DNA from: Micromonospora sp. U21
Lineage (GTDB): Bacteria > Actinomycetota > Actinomycetes > Mycobacteriales > Micromonosporaceae
Length of the DNA: 64,000 nucleotides
Assembly (NCBI RefSeq): GCF_018070045.1
Contig: NZ_JAGPYK010000021.1
Coordinates: forward strand, 51,178 to 115,177
Reading direction: 5' to 3'
Shown here: in pieces, positions 40,958-48,655 of the stretch
Position numbering within the stretch: the first letter of the stretch is position 1
Layout of the letters: every line of letters begins with the position of its first letter
The notes under the pieces: model-generated
Told to the model about the DNA's origin: nothing
What the model saw: the letters and a program-made list of their open reading frames with translations, nothing else
Databases searched by the model: none
Position numbers and translations under genes: made by a program

Positions 40958-42049
40958 GTGGGTCGTAAACGTTTACAGGAACCGGCTGACGGCCGGCCCA
41001 CGGTGCACACGGTCGCCGCCCGCGCCGGTGTCTCCATCGCGTCCGCCTCGCGGGTGCTCAACGGCATCGGCGGCAGCCCGGAGACGATCCGCAAGGTACG
41101 CGCCGCGGCGGCCGAGGTGGGCTACGTGCCGAACGCGATCGCCCGGTCGTTGCAGTCCCAGCGCACCGGCCTCGTTGCGCTCGCCGTCGAGGACATCGGC
41201 AACCCGGTCTACGTCGAGATGATGCGCGCCATCGAGGCCGTGGTCGCCTCCTCCGGGCGGCAGCTGCTGGTGCACGCGACCGGTGGACGGATCGACAACG
41301 AGACCGCCCTGCTGCGCCGGCTGGCCAACCGCTACGTGGACGGGATGATCGTCTCGCCGATCCGGGTCACCGACGACCACCTGACCGCGCTGGTGGACAG
41401 CCCGGTGCCGGTGGTGGTGGTCGGCCAGCTCGGCGCGGACGCCGCGGTCGACAACGTGCGTACCGACTCCCGGCACGGTGTGGCGCTGGCCGTGGACCAC
41501 CTCGTCGCCAGCGGCCGACGCCGGATCGGCTTCGTCAACGGCCCGCTCGACACCGTCCCGGGCGCCGCGCGTGACGCCGGCTTCCGGGCAGCGCAGGCGC
41601 GGCACGACATCCCTCTCGACGAGGACCTGATCGAGGTCGGCGACTTCCAGTACGTCGCCGGCCGGGCCGCCACCGAACGGCTGCTCGCCCGCGCCGACCC
41701 GGACGCCCTGGTCTGCGCCAACGACCTCATCGCGGTCGGGGCGCTGCACGCCCTGCTCGCCGCCGGGCGCCAGGTGCCGCAGGACGTCGCCCTCGTCGGC
41801 ATGGACGACACCGAACTCGCCCGGATGATGTTTCCCCAGCTCTCCAGCGTCTCGCTCGGCTCCGCCGAGCGTGGACACCGGGCCGCCGAGCTGCTCCTGC
41901 AACGCATCGCCGACCCGACCCTGCCGCCGCGGCGCGAGCAGGTGCCACCGAGCCTCGCCATCCGCGCGTCCAGCGGCACTCCGTTGCCGGCGCCCCGGCC
42001 GGCCGGCCCACCGACCACCCACCCGTCCAGCGAAGGGGTGACCGCATGA
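40958..42049 (+). CDS. LacI family repressor of the glycoside operon
   Basis: The 363-residue repressor has the LacI helix-turn-helix (PTVHTVAARAGVSIASASRVLNG, about 14-36) and a periplasmic-binding-protein-like sensor domain with GLVALAVEDIGNPVYVEMMRAIE and DALVCANDLIAVGALHALLAAG. GTG 40958 is chosen because GGAGG at 40945-40949 lies eight bases upstream; the frame is open further upstream to 40889 but lacks a site. Three CGTTT-centred palindromes flank and enter the gene, so it is surely autoregulated. It leads the operon to 52636, with the permease gene overlapping its stop (ATGA). Confidence 0.9.
   Translation: MGRKRLQEPADGRPTVHTVAARAGVSIASASRVLNGIGGSPETIRKVRAAAAEVGYVPNAIARSLQSQRTGLVALAVEDIGNPVYVEMMRAIEAVVASSGRQLLVHATGGRIDNETALLRRLANRYVDGMIVSPIRVTDDHLTALVDSPVPVVVVGQLGADAAVDNVRTDSRHGVALAVDHLVASGRRRIGFVNGPLDTVPGAARDAGFRAAQARHDIPLDEDLIEVGDFQYVAGRAATERLLARADPDALVCANDLIAVGALHALLAAGRQVPQDVALVGMDDTELARMMFPQLSSVSLGSAERGHRAAELLLQRIADPTLPPRREQVPPSLAIRASSGTPLPAPRPAGPPTTHPSSEGVTA
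40965..40976. promoter_or_regulatory. LacI-type operator 3, inside lacI codons 3-7
   Basis: GTAAACGTTTAC, a perfect 12-bp palindrome within the first codons of the repressor gene, 43 bp from operator 2. It encodes part of the R-K-R-L segment, so the coding sequence is constrained by both roles. Confidence 0.7.
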
Positions 42050-42981
42050 CCACGCTGGCCGAGCGGCCGGACGTCGAACGGGCCGGACCGGGCCGCCGGC
42101 CGAACCGGTTCCGTTCCGACCGGACCGCCATCTACCTGCTGCTCCTGCCGTCGCTGCTGCCGATCCTGGTGCTGTCGGTGTTTCCGCTGCTGCGGGGCAT
42201 CTACCTCGGCTTCACCGACGCCCGGGCCGGGCGCAACGTCGAGGTCAGCTTCACCGGCCTGGCCAACTACCGGGAACTCCTCGGCGACGAGCTGTTCTGG
42301 AACTCGTTCAAGATCGGGCTGCTCTGGGCGGTCGGGGTGACGGTGCTCCAGTTCCTGCTCGCCCTCGGGTTGGCCCTGCTGCTCAACCAGCAGCTGCGTT
42401 TCCGGGGTGTGGCCCGGGTGCTCGCCGTGGTGCCGTGGGCGATGCCGCCGGTCGTGGTCGGCATCCTCTGGAAGCTCGTCTACCACCCGGACGCCGGCCT
42501 GCTCAACGAGTTCTTCCACCGGATCGGCGCCGACGGGCTGCGGACCAACTGGCTCGGCGACTTCAGCACGGCACTGCCCGCCGTGATCCTGGTCGGCGTC
42601 TGGGCCGGCATGCCGCAGACCACCGTCGTCCTGCTCGCCGGCCTCCAAGGGGTGGGCCGCGAGCTGCACGAGGCGGCCGCGGTGGACGGGGCCAGCACAT
42701 GGCACCGGTTCCGGCACGTCACGCTGCCCGCCCTGGCCCCGGTGATCGTCGCGATCACGTCGTTGGACTTCATCTGGAACTTCAACTCGTTCGGCCTGGT
42801 CTACGTGCTGACCGCGGGCGGGCCGGGCGGCAAGACCATGCTGCCGATGCTCTTCGCCTACGAGGAGGCGTTCCGCTACGGCAACTACGGCTACGCCGCC
42901 GCGCTCGGCAACGTGATGGTCGTGCTCATCATCGCGCTGCTCGCCGTCTATCTCCGGCGCCGGCTGAGGGAGGCGAACTGA
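42046..42981 (+). CDS. Carbohydrate ABC transporter permease (MalF type)
   Basis: The 311-residue membrane protein has six hydrophobic segments and an N-terminal cytoplasmic tail. Family signs are IYLLLLPSLLPILVLSVFPLLRGIYLGFTD, then ANYRELLGDELFWNSFKIGLLW and the EAA loop ELHEAAAVDGASTWHRFRHVTLPALAP (about residues 205-232). It pairs with the next permease to import the operon's substrate. ATG 42046 overlaps the lacI stop. Confidence 0.92.
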   Translation: MTTLAERPDVERAGPGRRPNRFRSDRTAIYLLLLPSLLPILVLSVFPLLRGIYLGFTDARAGRNVEVSFTGLANYRELLGDELFWNSFKIGLLWAVGVTVLQFLLALGLALLLNQQLRFRGVARVLAVVPWAMPPVVVGILWKLVYHPDAGLLNEFFHRIGADGLRTNWLGDFSTALPAVILVGVWAGMPQTTVVLLAGLQGVGRELHEAAAVDGASTWHRFRHVTLPALAPVIVAITSLDFIWNFNSFGLVYVLTAGGPGGKTMLPMLFAYEEAFRYGNYGYAAALGNVMVVLIIALLAVYLRRRLREAN

Positions 42982-42982
42982 C

Positions 42983-43822
42983 ATGTTCGGAAAGCCGAGC
43001 CGTACCGGGCGGGCGTTGCAGTACCTGGCGCTCGCCGGCTACCTGATCTTCCTCGGGTTCCCGCTGATCTGGCTGCTCTCGACGGCGTTCAAGCCGCCGC
43101 GGGAGCTGGTGCGACTGCACCCCACGCTCATCCCGAGCGACCCGACCGTGCAGAACTTCGTCCAGGCCTTCACCGAGCAGGAGCTGGGCCGGGCGGCGCT
43201 GAACAGCCTCCAGGTCTCGCTCGCCTCGGCGGTGCTCACCGTGCTGGTCGCCATGCCGGCCTCGTACGCGCTGGCCCGGTTCCGCTCCAAGCTCGGCACC
43301 GCGGCGCTGGGCTGGGTGCTGCTGTCGCAGCTCTTCCCGTTCGTGCTGCTGATCATCCCGATCTTCCTGGTGCTGCGGCAGGTCGGCCTGGCCAACACGC
43401 ACGCCGGGCTGGTGCTGATCTACGTGGTCTGGGCGCTGCCGTTCGCGCTGTGGATGTTGCAGGGCTTCGTCCGCAACATCCCACGGGAGCTGGAGGAGGC
43501 CGCGTCGGTGGACGGGGCGAGCCGGGTGCAGGTCCTGCGCCGGGTGGTCTTCCCGCTGCTCGCCCCGGGCCTGGTCGCGACCGCGCTCTTCTCCTTCATC
43601 TCGGCCTGGAACGAGTTCTTCTTCGCGCTGGTGCTGATCAAGACGCCGGAGCTGGCCACCCTGCCGGTGGCGCTGGCCCGGTTCGTCGGCATCGAGGGCA
43701 CCGCCCGACTCGGGCCGCTGGCCGCCGGCTCGCTGCTGGCCACGCTGCCCAGCCTGATCTTCTTCGCGTTCATGCAACGCCGGCTCTCGTCCGGGTCGCT
43801 CGCCGGCGCGGTCAAGGGCTGA
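42983..43822 (+). CDS. Carbohydrate ABC transporter permease (MalG type)
   Basis: The 279-residue second permease begins one base after the first. It shows LIFLGFPLIWLLSTAFKPPREL, six hydrophobic segments, and the EAA loop ELEEAASVDGASRVQVLRRVVFPLLAPG (about 168-196). No ATPase is encoded in the operon, as is usual for actinobacterial CUT1 importers that share a MsiK-type ATPase encoded elsewhere. Confidence 0.92.
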   Translation: MFGKPSRTGRALQYLALAGYLIFLGFPLIWLLSTAFKPPRELVRLHPTLIPSDPTVQNFVQAFTEQELGRAALNSLQVSLASAVLTVLVAMPASYALARFRSKLGTAALGWVLLSQLFPFVLLIIPIFLVLRQVGLANTHAGLVLIYVVWALPFALWMLQGFVRNIPRELEEAASVDGASRVQVLRRVVFPLLAPGLVATALFSFISAWNEFFFALVLIKTPELATLPVALARFVGIEGTARLGPLAAGSLLATLPSLIFFAFMQRRLSSGSLAGAVKG

Positions 43823-43856
43823 ACCGTCCCCCAACCACCACCAAGGAGGTACCCCC

Positions 43857-45149
43857 ATGCTCCGTACCCGATTCCGTCGACTGGCCGCGGCCACCGCGGT
43901 CGCGGTCGTCGGCCTCGGCGCGCTCGCCGCGTGCGGTGACGGCGGCGGCGACGAGGCCACGTCCGGCCCGGTCAAACTGCGCTTCCTCAGCCTCGCCTGG
44001 CAGAAGGAGTCGCTACAGGTCAACAAGGACCTCGTCGCCAAGTGGAATGCCGAGCACCCCGACATCCAGGTCGAGTACGTCCAGGGTGACTGGAACTCGG
44101 TGCACGACCAGCTGCTGACCTCCTTCGAGGGCGGCGACGCACCGGACATCGTGCACTACGAGGCGTCCTCGATCGGCGAGTTCAGCAAGCAGGGCTACCT
44201 GGCCGACCTCTCCGGGCTCGTCTCGGGCGACCTGAAGGGCCAGATCGACCAGGGCGTCTGGGACACCGCCACCTTCGACGGCAAGGTCGCCGGCGTGCCG
44301 TTCCTGCTGGAGTCGCAGGTCGTCATCGCCAACAAGAAGCTGCTCGACGCCGCCGGCGTCGCGGTGCCGCCGGCCGACGGCGGCTGGACCTGGGACGAGT
44401 TCCAGGGCAACGCGCAGAAGCTCACCAAGCCCGGCCAGTACGGCGTGGCCTGGGCGCTGAAGTCGCCGACCAACCGGGTGCTCAACCTGGCGCTCAACTA
44501 CGACGGGAAGTTCTTCTACACCGACGGCGGGCGCACTGAGGTCCGGGTTGGTGACGCGGAGAAGGAGATCCCGAAGCGGATCCACGACATGATCTACACC
44601 GCGAAGTCCGCGTCCCCGGAGGCGCTCGGCATGAGCGGCGCGGACACCCTGCCCGGCTTCTTCGGCGGCAAGTACGCCATGCTGCCCGGCTCGGTGTCGC
44701 TGCGTCAGCAGATGGTCGAGCAGGCGCCGGCCGGCTTCGAGTGGGTCACCCTGCCGCCGGTCAAGGGACTCTCCGCCAAGCAGGCGGCGAACCCGCAGAC
44801 GCTGTCCGTCTCCGAGGACAGCAAGCACAAGAAGCAGGCCGCGCAGTTCCTCGAGTACTTCCTGAACCCGACGAACATGGCCGCGCTGGCCAAGGGTGAC
44901 TGGCTGGTTCCGACCGGCAGGCAGGCCAACGAGGAACTGGTCAAGATCACCGCCGGTAAGCAGGGCTGGGACGTCGCCGCGGACAGCGCTGCGGACCTGA
45001 CCGTCGCCCCGTTCCAGCAGGCCGACGGCTACCCGGAGTGGAAGACCAAGTACGCCACCCCGGCTCTCCAGCAGTACTTCGCCAACAAGATCACCCTCGA
45101 TCAGCTCGGTACGCAGCTGGTCGACGGTGGCAAGCAGGTTCTGAGGTAG
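43857..45149 (+). CDS. Carbohydrate ABC transporter substrate-binding lipoprotein
   Basis: The 430-residue protein has a lipoprotein signal (RTRFRRLAAATAVAVVGLG, lipobox LAAC, Cys near residue 26) and the family 1 solute-binding fold, with LRFLSLAWQKESLQVNKDLV, EGGDAPDIVHYEASSIGEF and GGWTWDEFQGNAQKL. AAGGAGG precedes ATG 43857. It fixes the specificity of the importer. The downstream enzymes suggest a ribosylated or related glycoside, but the sequence cannot tell. Confidence 0.9.
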   Translation: MLRTRFRRLAAATAVAVVGLGALAACGDGGGDEATSGPVKLRFLSLAWQKESLQVNKDLVAKWNAEHPDIQVEYVQGDWNSVHDQLLTSFEGGDAPDIVHYEASSIGEFSKQGYLADLSGLVSGDLKGQIDQGVWDTATFDGKVAGVPFLLESQVVIANKKLLDAAGVAVPPADGGWTWDEFQGNAQKLTKPGQYGVAWALKSPTNRVLNLALNYDGKFFYTDGGRTEVRVGDAEKEIPKRIHDMIYTAKSASPEALGMSGADTLPGFFGGKYAMLPGSVSLRQQMVEQAPAGFEWVTLPPVKGLSAKQAANPQTLSVSEDSKHKKQAAQFLEYFLNPTNMAALAKGDWLVPTGRQANEELVKITAGKQGWDVAADSAADLTVAPFQQADGYPEWKTKYATPALQQYFANKITLDQLGTQLVDGGKQVLR

Positions 45150-45151
45150 AC

Positions 45152-46336
45152 ATGTCACTCTTGCTCGACACATCGGTCGGCTGCCTGGTCGGCGCCGCGG
45201 TCGGAGACGCCCTCGGCGGCGCCACCGAGACGGCACTACCGGAGCAGATCCGCGCGCGGTTCGGCGGCTGGGTCGAGGGCATCGTGCCCCCGTACCACGC
45301 CGACTGGGCCACCGCGCGACCGCTCGCGCCGTACCACAAGGGCGACGGGCACATCACCGACGACACGTTGATGACCCACGCCCTGGTCCGCGCCTACGCG
45401 GCCAAACGCGACCACCTCGACGCGTACGACGTGGTGGAGCTGCTGGTCCCCGACCTGATCGAGCGGGTGGTCTACATCCCCGACCTGGAGCGGGATGGGG
45501 TGACCTTCCACCGGCTCGCGGCCGCCGAACGGTGGCTGGTCACCCGCCTGCACCACGCCCACGCGGACCCACGCGAGGCCGGGGTCGGCAACATCGTCAA
45601 CTGTGGTGCGGCCATGTACATGGCCCCGGTCGGCATCGTCAACGCGGGCGATCCGGCCGGGGCGTACGCCGAGGCGGTGGAGATCGCCGGAGCGCACCAG
45701 CACAGCTACGGGCGGGAGGCCGCCGCCGTGTTCGCGGCGGCGGTCGCCGCGGCGGCGACCCCCGGCGCGGGCGTCGAGGATGTCGTCACCGCGGCGCTGG
45801 ACCTGGCGCGTGACGGCACCCGGGCGGCGATCGACGCGGTGGTCAAGGAGGCCCGGAGCCACCACGACTGGAAGCAGGCGATCCCGGCGCTGCGCGCCGC
45901 GGTCGCCCCCTACGACACGGTGGGGGAGGAGTACCGGAGCCCGGGCCTCGGTGCGCGGCGGCCCAGCCGGCTGCACGCCATCGAGGAGCTGCCGGTGGCC
46001 ATCGGCATGCTCGTGGTGGCCGGCGGCGAGTTCCGCCCGGCGGTGCTCGGCGCGGTCAACTACGGCCGGGACGCCGACTCGACCGCGACCATGGCCGCTG
46101 CCATCGCCGGGGCGCTCGGCGGCGCCGCCGCGGTGCCCGCGGAGTGGTCCGAGGTGGTCGCCACCGCCTCCAGGACCGACCTGGTGGAGCCGGCCCGGGT
46201 CCTCGCGGCGGTGGCCGGCGAGGTCTTCGAGCGGGACCAGGCCCGGTTCACCCGGCGCGCGGAGCGCTTCGCCGGCCTGGCCGGCGGGGCCGGCCGGGGC
46301 GTGCAGCACGCAGCGGACGGGGAGTCGGCCCGGTGA
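45152..46336 (+). CDS. ADP-ribosylglycohydrolase family protein 1
   Basis: The 394-residue protein begins two bases after the binding-protein stop. It has the whole ARH/DraG pattern: GCLVGAAVGDALGGA at residues 10-24, HITDDTLMT with D70/D71, and the second metal site GRDADSTATM at about 305-314. Members bind two Mg/Mn ions and hydrolyse alpha N- or O-glycosidic bonds to ribose. Place in a sugar operon argues for catabolic cleavage of an imported riboside rather than removal of protein ADP-ribose. There is no signal peptide, so it acts in the cytoplasm. The stop overlaps the next gene (GTGA). Confidence 0.88.
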   Translation: MSLLLDTSVGCLVGAAVGDALGGATETALPEQIRARFGGWVEGIVPPYHADWATARPLAPYHKGDGHITDDTLMTHALVRAYAAKRDHLDAYDVVELLVPDLIERVVYIPDLERDGVTFHRLAAAERWLVTRLHHAHADPREAGVGNIVNCGAAMYMAPVGIVNAGDPAGAYAEAVEIAGAHQHSYGREAAAVFAAAVAAAATPGAGVEDVVTAALDLARDGTRAAIDAVVKEARSHHDWKQAIPALRAAVAPYDTVGEEYRSPGLGARRPSRLHAIEELPVAIGMLVVAGGEFRPAVLGAVNYGRDADSTATMAAAIAGALGGAAAVPAEWSEVVATASRTDLVEPARVLAAVAGEVFERDQARFTRRAERFAGLAGGAGRGVQHAADGESAR

Positions 46337-47685
46337 GGATCACCTGGGTCCAGCCGGAGGACCTGCTGCCCCACGAGTTGGCGGCCAGCCGGGACGAGGG
46401 CCGCGACGTGGCGGCCCTCGCCCGGCGGTGGATGGAGGCCGGCGGGGACCTGACCCCGCCGGTCAGCGGGGCGTCGCCGACCGCGGCCCCGCCCGCGCTG
46501 CGGGCGCTCGCGGCGGAGCTGCTGGACGCCGCCGACGCGTTGCCCACCGTCGCGACCGACGATGAGCCGGACGACCTGGCCGCGCTCCGGGCCGGTTGGC
46601 CGGCGAGCTGGTCGCTGCCGACCGACGTGACGCACGACCGGCTGCACGGTGCGTGGCTCGGCCGGGCGGCCGGCTGCCTGCTCGGCAAGCCGGTGGAGAA
46701 GATCCCCCGGGAGGGGATCCGGGAGATCCTCACCGTCACCGACCGATGGCCGTTGCGCGACTGGTTCACCGCGAAGGGACTGCCGGCCGACGTCGCCGCG
46801 CGCTGGCCGTGGAACCGGCGCAGCGCGCCGACCAGCCTCGCCGAGAACATCGACGGCATGCCCGAGGACGACGACCTCAACTACGCGCTGCTGGCCCTGC
46901 GGGTGCTGGAGACGCACGGGCGGGACTTCACCAGCGCCAACGTGGCGCAGGCCTGGCTGGACTGGCTGCCCGGTGGCCGGGTCTTCACCGCCGAGAGGGT
47001 GGCGTACCGGAACCTGCTGCTCGGGCTCGCGCCACCGCAGAGCGCCCGCCGGCACAACCCGTTCCGCGAATGGATCGGCGCGCAGATCCGCACCGACGTG
47101 TACGGCTGGGTCAACCCCGGCCGGCCGGACCGGGCCGCCGAGCTGGCACTCAGGGACGCCGCCGTCAGCCACGTCCGGGGCGGCGTGCACGGCGCGCTCT
47201 GGGCCGCCGCCCTGGCCGCCGCCGCGCCTGTCGCCGACACCGTCGACGAGGTGCTGGACGCGGCCGAGGCGGTGCTGCCGCCGCGCAGTCGGTTCGCCGC
47301 CACGGTCCGCGAAGCGCGCGCCCTCGGCACGGGAGCCGAGGACTGGGAACGCGTGGTCGACGAGCTCCACGCCCGGCACGGTCACCTGCACTGGGTGCAC
47401 GTGCGCAACAACGCCGCGCTGGTGGCCGCCGCGCTGGCGTACGGCCGCGGCGACCTGGAGCGGTCCATCACCGCGGTGGTCAGCGGCGGCTGGGACACCG
47501 ATTCGACCGGCGCGACGGTCGGTGCGGTGACCGGGGCGCTCACCGGGGCGTCCGGGCTGCCGGCGCGGTGGGTCGCCCCGCTGCGCAACCGGCTGGCCAG
47601 CAGCATCGCCGGGTTCGACGGGATCGGCTTCGACGAGCTGGCGGAGCGGACCCGGGCCCTGGCCCGGCCGGGGAGCGGATCATGA
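46333..47685 (+). CDS. ADP-ribosylglycohydrolase family protein 2, divergent paralogue
   Basis: The 450-residue protein starts at GTG 46333, overlapping the first ARH gene. The first 95 residues are an added region, ITWVQPEDLLPHELAASRDEGRDV and a Pro/Ala-rich linker. The ARH domain begins LHGAWLGRAAGCLLGKPVE, where the usual GDALG is GCLLG, and continues with PEDDDLNYALLAL and GGWDTDSTGATVGA, so the acidic metal ligands are largely kept. It may act on a different linkage from protein 1 or form a complex with it. Both being in one operon is unusual. Confidence 0.85.
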   Translation: MRITWVQPEDLLPHELAASRDEGRDVAALARRWMEAGGDLTPPVSGASPTAAPPALRALAAELLDAADALPTVATDDEPDDLAALRAGWPASWSLPTDVTHDRLHGAWLGRAAGCLLGKPVEKIPREGIREILTVTDRWPLRDWFTAKGLPADVAARWPWNRRSAPTSLAENIDGMPEDDDLNYALLALRVLETHGRDFTSANVAQAWLDWLPGGRVFTAERVAYRNLLLGLAPPQSARRHNPFREWIGAQIRTDVYGWVNPGRPDRAAELALRDAAVSHVRGGVHGALWAAALAAAAPVADTVDEVLDAAEAVLPPRSRFAATVREARALGTGAEDWERVVDELHARHGHLHWVHVRNNAALVAAALAYGRGDLERSITAVVSGGWDTDSTGATVGAVTGALTGASGLPARWVAPLRNRLASSIAGFDGIGFDELAERTRALARPGSGS

Positions 47686-47716
47686 CGCAGCACCGGTGGA
47701 CGGAAAGGAGCACGGC

Positions 47717-48655
47717 ATGAGCGCGCGCGTGGCGGTGGTGGGCAGCAGCAACCTGGACCTGGTGGTGACGGCGTCGCGGCTGCCCCGCCCCGGCGAGACG
47801 GTGCTGGGCGAGAACTTCCGGACCGTGCCCGGCGGCAAGGGCGCCAACCAGGCGGTCGCCGCCGCCCGCGCCGGCGCCGCCTGCGACTTCGTGGGCGCGG
47901 TCGGCGACGACGAGTTCGGTACCCAGATGCGGGCGAGCCTGGTCGGCGCGGGGGTGGACGTTCGCGGCCTGCGGACCGTCGCCGGTCCCTCCGGCATCGC
48001 GCTGATCGCCGTCGACCGGGACGCGGAGAACTTCATCGTCGTCGCGCCCGGCGCCAACGGCACACTCACCGAACTGGACGCCGACGACCGGACGACGATC
48101 GCCGCGGCGGACGTGCTGCTGCTCCAACTCGAGGTGCCGCTGGCCGCCGTGGTCCGGGCGGCAGACTGGGCCCGGGCGGAGGGCACGACCGTCGTGTTGA
48201 ACGCCGCACCGGCCGCGGTCCTGCCGACGGAGCTGCTCGACCTGGTCGACGTGCTGGTGGTCAACGAACACGAGGCGGGGGTCGTGGCCGGGGTCTTCTC
48301 CGACGACCCGTCGGTGCTGCTCGACGCCCTGCTGGAGCTGGTGCCCCGGGTGGTGCTGACCCGCGGCGCGCGCGGTGCCGCGTACGCCGACCGACACGGT
48401 CTGCGCCTGGCGGTCCCGGCTCCGCGCATCGACGCGGTGGACACCACGGCCGCGGGCGACGCCTTCACCGGGGCGCTGGCCGTGGGCTGGGCCGAGCGCG
48501 GCGGCGCCACCACCGAAGACACCGTCCTGGCGAGCCTGCGCTGGGCGTGCGCCGCCGGCGCGGCCTGCGCCCAGCGGCCCGGCGCGTCCACCGCCCTGCC
48601 CGAGCGGTCCGCCATCGACGCCCTCTACGACGCGACCTACCGAGGTACACCGTGA
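47717..48655 (+). CDS. rbsK: Ribokinase (PfkB family)
   Basis: The 312-residue kinase has the ribokinase pattern: VVGSSNLDLVVTASRLPRPGETV, the sugar-binding GGKGANQAVAAARAG, LLLQLEVP, NAAPA, VLTRGARGA, and the catalytic/anion-hole DTTAAGDAFTGALA with Asp near residue 252. It should phosphorylate ribose at O-5, linking the two ribosyl hydrolases to central metabolism. ATG 47717 has GAAAGGAG six bases upstream. The stop overlaps the next gene (GTGA). Confidence 0.88.
   Translation: MSARVAVVGSSNLDLVVTASRLPRPGETVLGENFRTVPGGKGANQAVAAARAGAACDFVGAVGDDEFGTQMRASLVGAGVDVRGLRTVAGPSGIALIAVDRDAENFIVVAPGANGTLTELDADDRTTIAAADVLLLQLEVPLAAVVRAADWARAEGTTVVLNAAPAAVLPTELLDLVDVLVVNEHEAGVVAGVFSDDPSVLLDALLELVPRVVLTRGARGAAYADRHGLRLAVPAPRIDAVDTTAAGDAFTGALAVGWAERGGATTEDTVLASLRWACAAGAACAQRPGASTALPERSAIDALYDATYRGTP

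Noticed and set aside
45152..47685. Treating the two ARH proteins as DraG-type regulators of nitrogenase or of protein ADP-ribosylation
   Set aside because: No nitrogenase or ADP-ribosyltransferase gene is present, and they lie inside a sugar-import operon with a ribokinase.
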